43,425 nucleotides of DNA from Bradyrhizobium lablabi (GCF_018129385.1 NZ_JAFCLN010000030.1:1-43425), one strand, 5' to 3'; shown: positions 9,373-17,809, counted from the first letter of the stretch. The notes: generated by a model from the letters alone, not told the origin. Translations and numbers: made by a program.

Positions 9373-10983
9373 TGCCGTCTGTTCTTCGGAAGCCTCGGCT
9401 TCCGCGGTCTGCTGCTTGGCGAGATCGGCCTCGGTTATCCAGCCCGCCTTGACGCGTGCCTGCATGATCAGGGTTTCGGCGTCGTCGCGCGAGACATCGA
9501 TGCCGTCGAGGAAACCGGCATGCTTGACCGGCTCGCTGCCTTCCTTGCGCTCGGTCCAGCCGACCAGATCGTCGGTGGCGCAGCCGGCGAGGTCCTCGAC
9601 CGTCTTGACGTCGTTCTCGCCCAGCTTGACCAGCATCTTCGAGGTGATGCCGGGAACTTCCTTCATGGCGTCCTCGACGCCGAGTTCCTTGCGGCGCTCC
9701 TCGAGTTCACCTTCGATCCGCTCCAGATATTCCCTGGCGCGGCTCTGCAACTCATTGGCGGTCTCCTCGTCGAAGCCTTCGATTCCCGCGAGTTCCCGCA
9801 CATCGACCAGCGCCAGTTCCTCCACCGAGGTAAAACCTTCCGACGCCAGGAGCTGACCGACGACCTCGTCGACATTGAGCGCTTCCATGAACACCCGGGT
9901 CGAGTTCTCGAAGTCGGCCTGACGGCGCTCCGATTCCTCCTGCTCGGTGAGGATGTCGATGTCCCAGCCGGTGAGCTGCGAGGCGAGGCGGACGTTCTGG
10001 CCGCGGCGGCCGATCGCCAGCGAGAGCTGGTTGTTGGTGTCGGGCACCACGACCTCGATGCGCTCGCGCTCTTCGTCGATCACGACCTTGGCGACTTCGG
10101 CCGGCGCCAGCGCGTTGACGACGAAGGTCGCGATATCGGGCGACCACGGAATGATGTCGATCTTTTCGCCCTGCAATTCGTTCACCACGGCCTGCACGCG
10201 CGAGCCGCGCATGCCGACGCAGGCGCCGACCGGATCGACCGAAGAGTCGCGCGAGATCACGCCGATCTTGGCGCGCGAGCCGGGATCGCGGGCCACCGCC
10301 TTGATCTCGACGATGCCGTCATAGATTTCAGGCACTTCCTGCGCGAACAGTTTTGCCATGAACTGCGGATGGGTGCGCGAGAGGAAAATCTGCGGACCGC
10401 GGGTTTCGCGGCGCACGTCGAAGATATAGGCGCGGACGCGATCGCCGTTGCGGAACACTTCGCGCGGCAGCATCTCGTCGCGGCGCACGATGGCCTCGCC
10501 ACGGCCGAGATCGACGATCACGCTGCCATATTCGACGCGCTTGACGACGCCGTTGACGATGTCGCCGATGCGGTCCTTGAATTCCTGGTACTGCCGGTCG
10601 CGCTCGGCCTCGCGCACCTTCTGCACGATCACCTGCTTGGCCGATTGCGCGGCGATGCGGCCATATTCGAGCGGCGGCAGGGTGTCGGCGATGGTGTCGC
10701 CTACCCTGGCGCCCGGATTGGCGCGCTGCGCGTCCGCCAGCGAAATCTGGTTCGACGAATTCTCGACGACGTCGACCACCAGCATGTGGCGCGACAGGCG
10801 AAGCTCGCCCTTCTTGGCGTCGATCTCGGCGTGAACGTCGGTCTCGCTGCCGTAACGGGCGCGGGCGGCCTTGGCGATGGCGTCTTCCATCGCGGCGATC
10901 ACGATACTGCGGTCGATCGACTTTTCGCGCGCGACGGCGTCCGCGATCTGTAGCAGTTCGAGTTTGTTGGCACTGACGGCCAT
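9370..10983 (-). CDS. nusA: Transcription elongation/termination factor NusA
   Basis: Binds RNA polymerase and nascent RNA; controls pausing, intrinsic termination and antitermination. The 537-residue product begins MAVSANKLELLQIADAVA with the N-terminal polymerase-binding domain, then an S1 domain, tandem KH domains (GRRGQNVRLASQLTGWDIDI in the second) and two C-terminal helix-hairpin-helix repeats near VEELALVDVRELAGIEGF and VEDLAGCATDDLVGW. It starts 3 bases after the rimP stop. NusA autoregulates its own operon in E. coli; the attenuator-like leader upstream of rimP makes a comparable loop plausible here. Confidence 0.98.
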   Translation of the reverse strand: MAVSANKLELLQIADAVAREKSIDRSIVIAAMEDAIAKAARARYGSETDVHAEIDAKKGELRLSRHMLVVDVVENSSNQISLADAQRANPGARVGDTIADTLPPLEYGRIAAQSAKQVIVQKVREAERDRQYQEFKDRIGDIVNGVVKRVEYGSVIVDLGRGEAIVRRDEMLPREVFRNGDRVRAYIFDVRRETRGPQIFLSRTHPQFMAKLFAQEVPEIYDGIVEIKAVARDPGSRAKIGVISRDSSVDPVGACVGMRGSRVQAVVNELQGEKIDIIPWSPDIATFVVNALAPAEVAKVVIDEERERIEVVVPDTNNQLSLAIGRRGQNVRLASQLTGWDIDILTEQEESERRQADFENSTRVFMEALNVDEVVGQLLASEGFTSVEELALVDVRELAGIEGFDEETANELQSRAREYLERIEGELEERRKELGVEDAMKEVPGITSKMLVKLGENDVKTVEDLAGCATDDLVGWTERKEGSEPVKHAGFLDGIDVSRDDAETLIMQARVKAGWITEADLAKQQTAEAEASEEQTA

Positions 10984-10986
10984 GGC

Positions 10987-11748
10987 TCAGTCTCCTTCGG
11001 TCGGATCGAATTCGCCTCCGGGCAATCCTTGCGCGGCGAGGCGGTGTTTCTTGGTATTCTTGGGTAGCGGCTTCTTCTGTTTCGGCTTCGGCTTGTTGCT
11101 CTTCGCCGGATCGCTCTTCCTGGCGTGCGGCGGCGGAGGCGGAACCAGTCCGAGGTTCTGCTTGAGTTCGCGCTCGGCGGCCTTTCCGCGGCGCATCGCT
11201 TCCTCGATCAGCTCGTCGGTCAGCACCAGCCGCGCATCGGCGATGTCTTCCATCACCAGCAGCACGTCGGCATCCTCGCCCTTGGGCGTGTCATCGCGAC
11301 GAACGCGAACGGTACCGTTCTCGACGCCGGCGAGCGTACCACGAAACCGCTTGCGGCCCTGATGCGGCACTGCCATCTCGATCTTGACGAGATGACCGGC
11401 ATAACGCTCGAAGTCCGAACGGCGCACCAGCGGGCGGTCGATGCCGGGCGAGGAAATTTCCAGCCGATAGGCGCGCTCGATCGGATCGGCGACATCGAGA
11501 ACGGGCGACAGCGCCCGCGAGATCGCTTCGCAATCCTCGATCTGCATGGTTCCATCCGGGCGCTCCGCCATGATCTGGACGGTGCAGCCCGCTTCCCCGG
11601 AAATCTTGATGCGGACCAGCCGGTAGCCCATGCCCTCCAGCACCGGGCCTGCGACCGCCGACACCCGCGCGGCGACGCCGGGCTCGACCACGAGGCGCGG
11701 CTCGGCAAGCAGTTCGGCGTCCACGGAACCAGCGATTGGATCGGTCAT
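10987..11748 (-). CDS. rimP: Ribosome maturation factor RimP
   Basis: Assembly factor for the 30S subunit, needed for 16S rRNA maturation. The conserved core runs from about residue 20 to 180 (VLEGMGYRLVRIKIS, CEAISRALSPVLDV, LEISSPGIDRPL), followed by a long Lys/Pro-rich tail that is common in alphaproteobacterial RimP. The ATG at 11748 is preferred; a TTG four codons upstream (11760) would extend it slightly. First gene of the nusA-infB operon, behind a long structured leader. Confidence 0.95.
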   Translation of the reverse strand: MTDPIAGSVDAELLAEPRLVVEPGVAARVSAVAGPVLEGMGYRLVRIKISGEAGCTVQIMAERPDGTMQIEDCEAISRALSPVLDVADPIERAYRLEISSPGIDRPLVRRSDFERYAGHLVKIEMAVPHQGRKRFRGTLAGVENGTVRVRRDDTPKGEDADVLLVMEDIADARLVLTDELIEEAMRRGKAAERELKQNLGLVPPPPPHARKSDPAKSNKPKPKQKKPLPKNTKKHRLAAQGLPGGEFDPTEGD

Positions 11749-11850
11749 ATCCAGCGTCAAAAGTGGCCTGACTTGGTCGGTCTAACGTTGCTTGTCTGAC
11801 GTTCTTTCCGGGCCCGGAATCGGTCGGGTTTGCGTATCCCCGAGCCGGTC

Positions 11851-11868
11851 GGCTCCGTTACGGGAGCC
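11851..11868 (-). promoter_or_regulatory. Second hairpin in the rimP leader
   Basis: GGCTCC-GTTACG-GGAGCC is a perfect 6-bp inverted repeat lying 18 bases downstream, on the minus strand, of the terminator-like hairpin. It is a possible part of alternative pairing in the leader, but no antiterminator pairing was proved. Confidence 0.4.
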
Positions 11869-11885
11869 GGCCTCGTTCAGGTAAT

Positions 11886-11915
11886 AAAAAAGAGCGGGTC
11901 CCGGGGGGCCCACTC
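11886..11915 (-). terminator. Terminator-like hairpin in the rimP operon leader
   Basis: On the minus strand GAGTGGGCC and GACCCGCTC flank a short C/G loop and are followed by six T residues (11891-11886), the form of an intrinsic terminator. It lies about 140 bases upstream of the rimP start. No minus-strand gene precedes it, because the next gene upstream (DUF2336, 12108) is divergent. It is therefore best read as a premature terminator in the 5' leader, that is, an attenuator. The leader (about 11749-12100) has no other convincing gene. Confidence 0.6.
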
Positions 11916-12107
11916 TCAATACGCGATCGTATGAGAACTGTAAGTTGCTGCCGATATAGCGGTTTTCGTACCCTCCGGCAAGGCCCGCGAGCTCGTTAAG
12001 CACGTTTCCGGGCACAATTTTAGGTGTTTGCGGCCTAACCCTTCGTTCACACACCCCTGCCTAGATAGCCCGCAACCGCGCCAGCCGGCCGGTGTTGAGT
12101 TGAGTAG

Positions 12108-13190
12108 ATGGCGGCTGCGATATCCCTGATCCCCGGGCTCGAAGAGATCGTCCGAGGTGATGATCCTAAACGCCGTGCCGAAGCGGCGCGTCGCATTGCG
12201 GATTTGTTTCTGCAAGGCGCGCCGAGTTTCCGCGACGAGCACGTCGATCTGTTCGACGGCGTGTTGATCGGCCTCGTGCCGCACACCGAAATTGCCGCGC
12301 GTGTCGATCTTGCCGAACGGCTGTCGCTGCTGGCGAATGCGCCGCGCACGCTGGTCGGTCAGCTCGCGCGCGAGGACGACATTCTGATCGCCGGTCCCCT
12401 GCTGCGCCGCTCGCCCGTGATCGACGAGCAGGCCCTGATCGAGATCGCGCGCGCCAAAAGCCAGGAGCATCTGCTGGCGATGACCGAGCGCCCCGTCCTG
12501 TCGCCCGCGCTTACCGACGTCATGGTCGGCCGCGGCGACCGTGACGTGGTGCGCAGCGCCGCGAAGAACGCCGGCGCGCAGTTTTCGCCGGCGGGCTACT
12601 CGACGCTGATCAAGCGGGCCGGGCAGGACGGCGTGCTGACGATCACGGTCGGCCAGCGTGACGATCTTTCCGAAGCGCATCTGAAGGAATTGCTGGAGGG
12701 CTCGATCGACGTCATCCGCCGCCGCCTGTTCGATGTGGTGAAGCCGGCGCGGCAGGCCGCGATCAAGCGGGCGATGACCAACATCGACAGCCTGATCGCG
12801 CCGGTCGACAGCAAGCGCAATTTCGAGCCGGCCCAGCGCGCCATTCTCGCTTTGCATGAAGCCGGCGGGCTGACCGAGGCCGCGCTGCTCGGCTTTGCCA
12901 AGGCCCACCGGTACGAAGAGTCGATCGCGGCGCTCTCGGCGAAGTCCGGCGTGAAGATCGGAACGCTCGATCGCCTGGTCGCCGGCGATCGCTACGATCC
13001 GATCATCATCGTCGGTAAGACCATCGGGCTCGAATGGGCGACCGTGCGCGCGCTGATCCTGTTGCGGCTGGGGCCGAACCGGGTGCCGTCGCCGGCCGAC
13101 CTCGAAGGCGCCCGCGTCAATTTTGCCCGCCTGATGCCCTCGACCGCCGCGCGCGTGGTCGAATTCTGGAAGACGCGGCAGACGCTGTAG
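12108..13190 (+). CDS. DUF2336 domain protein
   Basis: A 360-residue cytoplasmic protein without signal peptide or membrane segment. It is largely helical with leucine-rich, HEAT-like repeats. Segments such as RAEAARRIADLFL, DLFDGVLIGLV and FEPAQRAILALHEAGGLTEAALLGFA match the DUF2336 family, which is widespread in Rhizobiales and has no established function. The ATG at 12108 has only a weak Shine-Dalgarno sequence (GTTGAG). It is divergent from rimP and shares the ~350-base spacer. It begins the accessory stretch that separates rimP from trmB. No catalytic motif was seen. Confidence 0.85.
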   Translation: MAAAISLIPGLEEIVRGDDPKRRAEAARRIADLFLQGAPSFRDEHVDLFDGVLIGLVPHTEIAARVDLAERLSLLANAPRTLVGQLAREDDILIAGPLLRRSPVIDEQALIEIARAKSQEHLLAMTERPVLSPALTDVMVGRGDRDVVRSAAKNAGAQFSPAGYSTLIKRAGQDGVLTITVGQRDDLSEAHLKELLEGSIDVIRRRLFDVVKPARQAAIKRAMTNIDSLIAPVDSKRNFEPAQRAILALHEAGGLTEAALLGFAKAHRYEESIAALSAKSGVKIGTLDRLVAGDRYDPIIIVGKTIGLEWATVRALILLRLGPNRVPSPADLEGARVNFARLMPSTAARVVEFWKTRQTL

Positions 13191-13218
13191 CTTCTTTTTT
13201 CCGCGTACGATGCTTCCG

Positions 13219-13340
13219 CCGTCATTGCGAGCGAAGCGAAGCAATCCAGCTTTGCCGCAACGAGAAAGCTGGATTGCTTCGTCGCGGATCCTGTCATCGG
13301 GCGCGCATTCGCGCGACCCGTTGGCTCCTCGCAATGACGG
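13219..13340. repeat. Dispersed palindromic repeat (GTCATTGCGAGCGAAGCGAAG type)
   Basis: CCGTCATTGCGAG at 13219 pairs with CTCGCAATGACGG ending at 13340. Internally GAAGCAATCCAGCTTT pairs with AAAGCTGGATTGCTTC. From memory this repeat is frequent in Bradyrhizobium and related genomes. It fills most of the 230-base gap between the DUF2336 and PhyH genes. Confidence 0.8.
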
Positions 13341-13420
13341 TTGAGGCTCTTTCCAAGACCAAAACGAGCCAGCTATGATCTTCCCAAGGCGCCACACAGC
13401 GCCAGGACGGGGAGATCGCA

Positions 13421-14260
13421 ATGCTCGAAGCCGACATTCAGGCGCACGCCAATCGAATCCGCGACGACGGCTTCACCGTGATCGAGCATGCCGCAAGCTC
13501 CGAACTCGTCAAAGGCTTGAAGGAAGCGCTGCTGCGCACCGAGCGCGACCATAATCTCGGCTACGCCAAGACCTCATTCGAGGGATTCAAGACCGTTCGC
13601 ATCAACAACCTGCTCACCTATGACGACGTCTTCTGGGAAGTGCCGCTGCACGAGAACGTGCTGCCGATCGTCGAGCGCGTGCTGGACAGGGAGTGCCTGT
13701 TGTCGTCGTTCTGCTCGCTGGTGCTGGGCCCCGGCCAGGAAGCGCAGCCGATCCACGAAGATACGCAACTGATCCCGTTGCCGCGGCCGCACATCCCGAT
13801 CACGCTCAATGCGATCTGGGCGCTGTCGGATTTCCGCGAGGACAATGGCGCGACACGGATCGTGCCCGGCAGCCACAAATACGATTCATCGCCCGAATAC
13901 GGAAGGGTATATGACGCTGTCACCGCGACCATGCCGGCCGGCAGCGTGATGCTGTTCGACAGCGCGCTGTGGCACGGCGGCGGTGCCAACATGTCAGATG
14001 CCCGGCGCTTTGCGTTCTCCTGCGCCTATTGCTGGGGCTGGATGCGGCAGCAGGAAAATTTGCAGCTCGGCATCCCCCGCGAGACCGCGATCCGCTTTCC
14101 CCGCCGCCTCCAGGAGCTTTGTGGCTACAGCGTTTACAAGGGCCAATTCGGCCACATCGACAACCGCGATCCGATCGAGCTGCTCGGCCGCGAGCGCGGC
14201 AAGCGCATGGTGTGGGAAGCCACCGACGCGAAGAAGGCGCGGATGGCGGCCAAACCATGA
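13421..14260 (+). CDS. Phytanoyl-CoA dioxygenase (PhyH) family protein
   Basis: Probable Fe(II)/2-oxoglutarate-dependent oxygenase that hydroxylates an unknown small substrate. In the 279 residues the facial triad is visible: His112 and Asp114 in QPIHED, and His185 in LWHGGG. Arg196 is placed to bind the 2-oxoglutarate carboxylate. The double-stranded beta-helix segment between them is intact (DFREDNGATRIVPGSHKY). No signal peptide. The ATG at 13421 has GGGGAG seven bases upstream. It stands alone between a repeat and a stretch without supported genes. PhyH enzymes act on many substrates (lipids, halogenated or osmolyte compounds), so the substrate cannot be named. Confidence 0.9.
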   Translation: MLEADIQAHANRIRDDGFTVIEHAASSELVKGLKEALLRTERDHNLGYAKTSFEGFKTVRINNLLTYDDVFWEVPLHENVLPIVERVLDRECLLSSFCSLVLGPGQEAQPIHEDTQLIPLPRPHIPITLNAIWALSDFREDNGATRIVPGSHKYDSSPEYGRVYDAVTATMPAGSVMLFDSALWHGGGANMSDARRFAFSCAYCWGWMRQQENLQLGIPRETAIRFPRRLQELCGYSVYKGQFGHIDNRDPIELLGRERGKRMVWEATDAKKARMAAKP

Positions 14261-14635
14261 TGTGTCATTCCGGAGCGCCAATTCGGTCGTCTTGAGCGCA
14301 CGCCTGGTGGCACAGCGGCGTCGGGGTGCGTCGTTGAGAAGGCCGGCCAGGCTGATCCTTTGCTGGCGCGACAGCGGATTTTGTCTGTTTCAGGCCTGGA
14401 AAGCCGCAAACTTTCTTCCCGTTGGTGATTTTGGGTTGTGGATTGAATTGCCTGCATCCGCCCCTTGCGGCTAAGACGACGGCATTGCTTGAACTTGCAC
14501 GTTCGGAAAAATGAGACCCTGCCAACGCAATTGGCTGAGCTTTATAGCCGGCAGCGTTTGACGCGGGGCAATTTTGCAGCACGGGGAATCGCGGGTGAGC
14601 GAAGCCCGCGAAGAGGCAGGAAAGGTAGGCGCGTT
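14261..14635. other. Stretch without a supportable gene
   Basis: 375 bases between the PhyH gene and the small ORF at 14636. Open frames exist on both strands but none has a credible ribosome-binding site, domain or codon pattern. I see no terminator, repeat copy or transposase motif. Confidence 0.5.
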
Positions 14636-14923
14636 ATGCGCAAAGTGATTATCTCGGCCGCGTCGATCGCGGCCCTCGCTGTCGTTGTCTCGGTCTCGGC
14701 TTTTTGGCCGACCGTTCATCCCGATGTCGAGGGACTAGGAGATAGCGTCTACGAAACCATTTGGGTGTGGCGCATTCCGGCCTATGCCAACAACCCGTCC
14801 TGGCGCGTTCGCTGGAGTTGGAGCGATCCCCTTCGCGCGCAAGCGAGGTGTTGCAGGGCGCTGTCGACTGGTTTCTCACCGGGCGTCAGCCCGCCAGTTC
14901 AGATGTCGGAGAGGCGAATATAG
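14636..14923 (+). pseudogene. Small exported hypothetical, possibly frameshifted
   Basis: ATG at 14636 with AGGAAAGG upstream opens a 95-residue frame beginning MRKVIISAASIAALAVVVS, a good signal peptide or membrane anchor. Sense to about YETIWVWRIPAYANNPSW looks protein-like. After that the frame becomes Arg/Ser/Cys-rich, while the frame starting at 14761 reads more naturally (EVLQGAVDWFLTGRQPASS) and ends at 14943. This suggests a single frameshift near 14805-14830, in the sequence or as real decay. No family recognised. Either a short real protein or a broken gene. Confidence 0.4.
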
Positions 14924-15176
14924 CCGCGATTGCGGATCACTGACGCTCATTCCATCTCGAACATCCGGAACCATTGCAGCGCGCCGGACAGCAGACTCGA
15001 TAGTTTCTCCGCAACAGATTTTCGGCTCGGTTGCGTTATGTCGCATTTGACGGAAACTTGGATCAAAGTTGGTCTTACTTTTTATCCTTAACCAGGAACC
15101 CGGTCTTTAGTTTACATCTTCTCGATGAAGTTTACCTTGCGTTCGTGAAGCACGCGAACACAAGGAAACCAAGAAA

Positions 15177-15788
15177 ATGCACCGCGTAGGCCTCAAGGGT
15201 TCGCTTGCTTTGTTTTTCTTGGTGCAGGCGGGCTTCAGCGTAGCCGCGGATGATGCCAAAAAAGGTCAGTCGATTGTTCCAATCGCGCGCATCGAGTGTT
15301 CCCTGCGCGGGAAAGCCGTGGACTCCTCCGATCCGCCGTCAACATCGGCAATCCCTTCTGCCGAAAAATTCGTAGGTCATGAACACTTCAAGGAAGACGT
15401 CTCGCCGACGGCCGAAGTCAAGATCTCCTGGCTTGGTGCAACCTTCGTGCGTCGGTTCGCAGGCAAGGTCGAAGACCGCGCGGGCAGCACATCTCTACAA
15501 ACGCATCACCTGAGCGAGCCGACAAGCGATCAGGAAATCATTGTCCAATTGGGCCAGGGTCGTGAAGCCGGCCTGATCGATGTCTGGTGCATGTTGCGGC
15601 GGCAGGCCAATGGCGAAGATGGCGCGTTGCGGATCAATGCTACGCCGAACATCTTTTTTGTGCGGGATGTCATGGGCGAGATTGGTGTCGTCGATGCGAT
15701 CTGGGGAGGCGCGGGCTGGGAGATTGGCGCAAGTCCAGTCGGAAACAAGCGTCGATGGTCGTCTGGAACGCGTATCTTTTCCCGCTGA
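15177..15788 (+). CDS. Exported protein of unknown function
   Basis: A 203-residue protein with a clear Sec signal peptide (MHRVGLKGSLALFFLVQAGF, cleavage near SVAADD). The mature part has two cysteines, in RIECSLRG and VWCMLRR, that could form a disulfide in the periplasm, and alternating hydrophobic segments suggesting a beta-rich domain. I do not recognise a family. The ATG at 15177 has AAGGAAACC upstream, and the 120 bases before it are noticeably richer in A/T than the surroundings, so it probably has its own promoter. It is convergent with trmB, nine bases away. Codon use is a little less GC-biased than the neighbouring housekeeping genes, so acquisition by transfer is possible. Confidence 0.7.
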   Translation: MHRVGLKGSLALFFLVQAGFSVAADDAKKGQSIVPIARIECSLRGKAVDSSDPPSTSAIPSAEKFVGHEHFKEDVSPTAEVKISWLGATFVRRFAGKVEDRAGSTSLQTHHLSEPTSDQEIIVQLGQGREAGLIDVWCMLRRQANGEDGALRINATPNIFFVRDVMGEIGVVDAIWGGAGWEIGASPVGNKRRWSSGTRIFSR

Positions 15789-15797
15789 CCTTCCTGC

Positions 15798-16514
15798 TTA
15801 ACCTGTTCTTCGAAACCGCAGATACGTGGCCACGCGTCCCTCGCGCGCGGCCTTCTTCCCGTAGCGCGTCATGGTGTAGCCTGGCCATGGCAGGCGCCAG
15901 TCGTCGGCGCGTTCGGCAAGCCATGCGAAATCGCGCGAGCGCAAGAGATGGGCGAGCGTCCACGCGACATAGTCATCGATATCGCAAACGAAGCGGAATT
16001 CGCCGCTCTCCTTCAGCACGCGCGCCATCGCCGCCACCGTGGCATCCTGCACAAAGCGCCGCTTCCAGTGCCGCCGTTTTGGCCAGGGATCGGGATGGAT
16101 CAGGTCGATGCGCGACAACGAGCGCGCCGGCGCCCACGCCAGCAGCTCGGCGGCATCGCCCGCGAACAGTCTGACATTGCCGACATTGTGCGCCTCGATC
16201 TGGGCGAGGACCTTTGCCATGCCGTTGACATAGGGCTCGCAGCCGATGAAGCCGGTGTTCGGAAAGGCCAGCGCTTCCGCGATGAGGTGTTCGCCGCCGC
16301 CAAAACCGATTTCGAGCCGCACGCCTTCCAGCGGCGCTTCGAAAACCTCCGTGAGATTTTCCGGTGCCGGGGTGCCGATGTCGAGCGCCAGCCGCGGCAG
16401 CAGGTTCGCGATCAGATCGGTCTGATGCGAGCGCAGCTTGTGGCCCTTGCGCCGGCCGAAGAACGAGCCTTGGCCATGCGCGTGCTCGCGATCCGGGTTG
16501 GAGGGGCGCGTCAT
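15798..16514 (-). CDS. trmB: tRNA (guanine-N7-)-methyltransferase TrmB
   Basis: Class I SAM-dependent methyltransferase making m7G46 in the tRNA variable loop. It has 238 residues. The SAM-binding motif is LEIGFGGGEHLIAEA. The family signature LIHPDPWPKRRHWKRRFV is intact, and VNGMAKVLAQIEAHNVGNV and the C-terminal YGKKAAREGRVATYL are typical. Its start overlaps the M20 peptidase stop by four bases (ATGA), so the two are translationally coupled. In other rhizobia trmB usually sits next to metK and rimP; here both neighbours differ. Confidence 0.97.
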   Translation of the reverse strand: MTRPSNPDREHAHGQGSFFGRRKGHKLRSHQTDLIANLLPRLALDIGTPAPENLTEVFEAPLEGVRLEIGFGGGEHLIAEALAFPNTGFIGCEPYVNGMAKVLAQIEAHNVGNVRLFAGDAAELLAWAPARSLSRIDLIHPDPWPKRRHWKRRFVQDATVAAMARVLKESGEFRFVCDIDDYVAWTLAHLLRSRDFAWLAERADDWRLPWPGYTMTRYGKKAAREGRVATYLRFRRTG

Positions 16515-17650
16515 CGCAGCGTCTGATACAGCCGATGAAGCAGCCGCGCCCGCGGCTCGATCGACGAGATGTACAATTGCTCGTAATGGGTATGCGCGCC
16601 TTCGCCGTCGACGCCGAGTCCGTCCAGCGTTGCGGTATGCGGCGCGGTGAAATTGCCGTCGGAGCCGCCGCCGGTCGAGGTGTCGACGAGATCGAAGCCG
16701 ATCTCGGCCGCCAGCGATTTGGCGTGCTCATACAGTGCTGCGCCCGCATTGCTCTTTTCATAAGGCGGCCGGTTGAGCTCGCCGACCACGCGCACGCTGA
16801 CGCCCTCGGTGCGCGATTTCAGGCCGAGTATTCTTGGAACGAGCTCGTCCGCATCCGCGATTGTCGGCACGCGCATATCGACCTCGGCATAGGCCTCCTC
16901 CGCGATCACGTTGGGCTTGGTGCCGCCGCGGACCACGCCAACGTTCACCGAGATGCCGCGCGAAAAATCGTTCATCGCTTCCAGCGTGTTGATGACATGG
17001 CCGAGTTCGCGGATCGCGCTGCGGCCGTCCTGCGGCCTCGTGCCGGCATGTGAGGGCACGCCCTTGATGAACACCTCAAAGCGCGCGACGCCCTTGCGCC
17101 CGGTGACGATCTTGCCGCCGTCGCGTGCCGGCTCCGTCACCAGCACATATTTTGCCTTGCGTCCCTCAGTCTCGATCAGCGCGCGCGAGGTCGGGCTGCC
17201 GATCTCTTCGTCGGAAACGAACAGTTGCGTGATGCCGAGCGGCGGCCGCGCGCCGTTGGCGCAAATCGTGCGGAATGCGTGGTAGGCCAGATACGCGCCG
17301 CCCTTCATGTCATAGATGCCCGGGCCGAAGGCGCGGTCGCCGTCGATCTTGAAGGGCAGCCGTTCGATGAACCCCAGCGGATGCACCGTGTCGAGATGGC
17401 TCAGCACCAGAATGCCTGCCGCATCCTGGCCCCATGACGAGCGCGCCACCAGATGGTCGCCGCAGCCGTCGCGCCCATCGATGCGTTCCACCGTCGCCGG
17501 CAGGTCGCGATAACCATCGGCGACAATGTCGGCGAGCTTGTTGACCTGCGCCGGCACGTCGGTCGGCGTCTCGATCTCGACCCATCGGCGGATGCCGTCG
17601 AGGATATTTGCCGCATCGAACGGATTGGCGGATGCCGAACTCATGGTCAT
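16511..17650 (-). CDS. M20-family metallopeptidase (carboxypeptidase G2-like)
   Basis: Zinc-dependent exopeptidase or amidohydrolase of 379 residues, without signal peptide. Metal ligands and catalytic residues are visible: His85 and Asp87 in LSHLDTVHPLG, Asp114 in GIYDMKGGAYLAYHA, the catalytic/ligand pair Glu148-Glu149 in SDEEIGS, and a later His in GEGAHTHYEQLY. The dimerisation domain lies in the middle (FIKGVPSHAGTRPQDGRSA). It is closest in pattern to glutamate carboxypeptidase-like hydrolases, but M20 enzymes cleave varied N-acyl amino acids and dipeptides, so the substrate is unknown. Two ATGs (17650, 17644) are equally possible starts. It is coupled to trmB by a 4-base overlap. Confidence 0.92.
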   Translation of the reverse strand: MTMSSASANPFDAANILDGIRRWVEIETPTDVPAQVNKLADIVADGYRDLPATVERIDGRDGCGDHLVARSSWGQDAAGILVLSHLDTVHPLGFIERLPFKIDGDRAFGPGIYDMKGGAYLAYHAFRTICANGARPPLGITQLFVSDEEIGSPTSRALIETEGRKAKYVLVTEPARDGGKIVTGRKGVARFEVFIKGVPSHAGTRPQDGRSAIRELGHVINTLEAMNDFSRGISVNVGVVRGGTKPNVIAEEAYAEVDMRVPTIADADELVPRILGLKSRTEGVSVRVVGELNRPPYEKSNAGAALYEHAKSLAAEIGFDLVDTSTGGGSDGNFTAPHTATLDGLGVDGEGAHTHYEQLYISSIEPRARLLHRLYQTLR

Positions 17651-17735
17651 TGCCTTGCAATCATACTGGCAATGTCATGCGCTCGCGGCCTTGGCCGCGT
17701 CAATCCGCTGTTTCGAAAAATGATTGTCGGATCTC

Positions 17736-17794
17736 GAGCATGATCCGGACCCGCAGGGCCGCGTTAGCGCAACGTGGAAACCGAGATCATGCTC
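17736..17794. repeat. Dispersed palindromic repeat (CATGATCC type)
   Basis: GAGCATGATC at 17736-17745 is the exact inverse of GATCATGCTC at 17785-17794. It lies in the 193-base gap between the XRE regulator and the M20 peptidase and is related to the copies at 1331 and 41789. Confidence 0.7.
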
Positions 17795-17809
17795 AAACAA
17801 GGAGACTAG

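Noticed and set aside
11782..12054. A possible minus-strand peptide or tRNA in the rimP leader (E. coli has metY there)
   Set aside because: I found no cloverleaf or TTCGAATC-type T-loop. The short open frame runs through the terminator-like hairpin and looks like leader RNA.
11916..13421. A 501-codon minus-strand frame opposite the DUF2336 gene and reaching into the rimP leader
   Set aside because: It is antisense to DUF2336, whose translation is a recognised family, and covers a dispersed repeat and the leader. The start is not supported.
14265..14582. A minus-strand open frame after the PhyH gene that looked like a transposase remnant
   Set aside because: No DDE, helix-turn-helix or inverted ends; the resemblance to repeat-associated ORFs is not specific.
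15948..16526. Plus-strand frame opposite trmB
   Set aside because: Antisense to a gene with full trmB motifs; no start signal.
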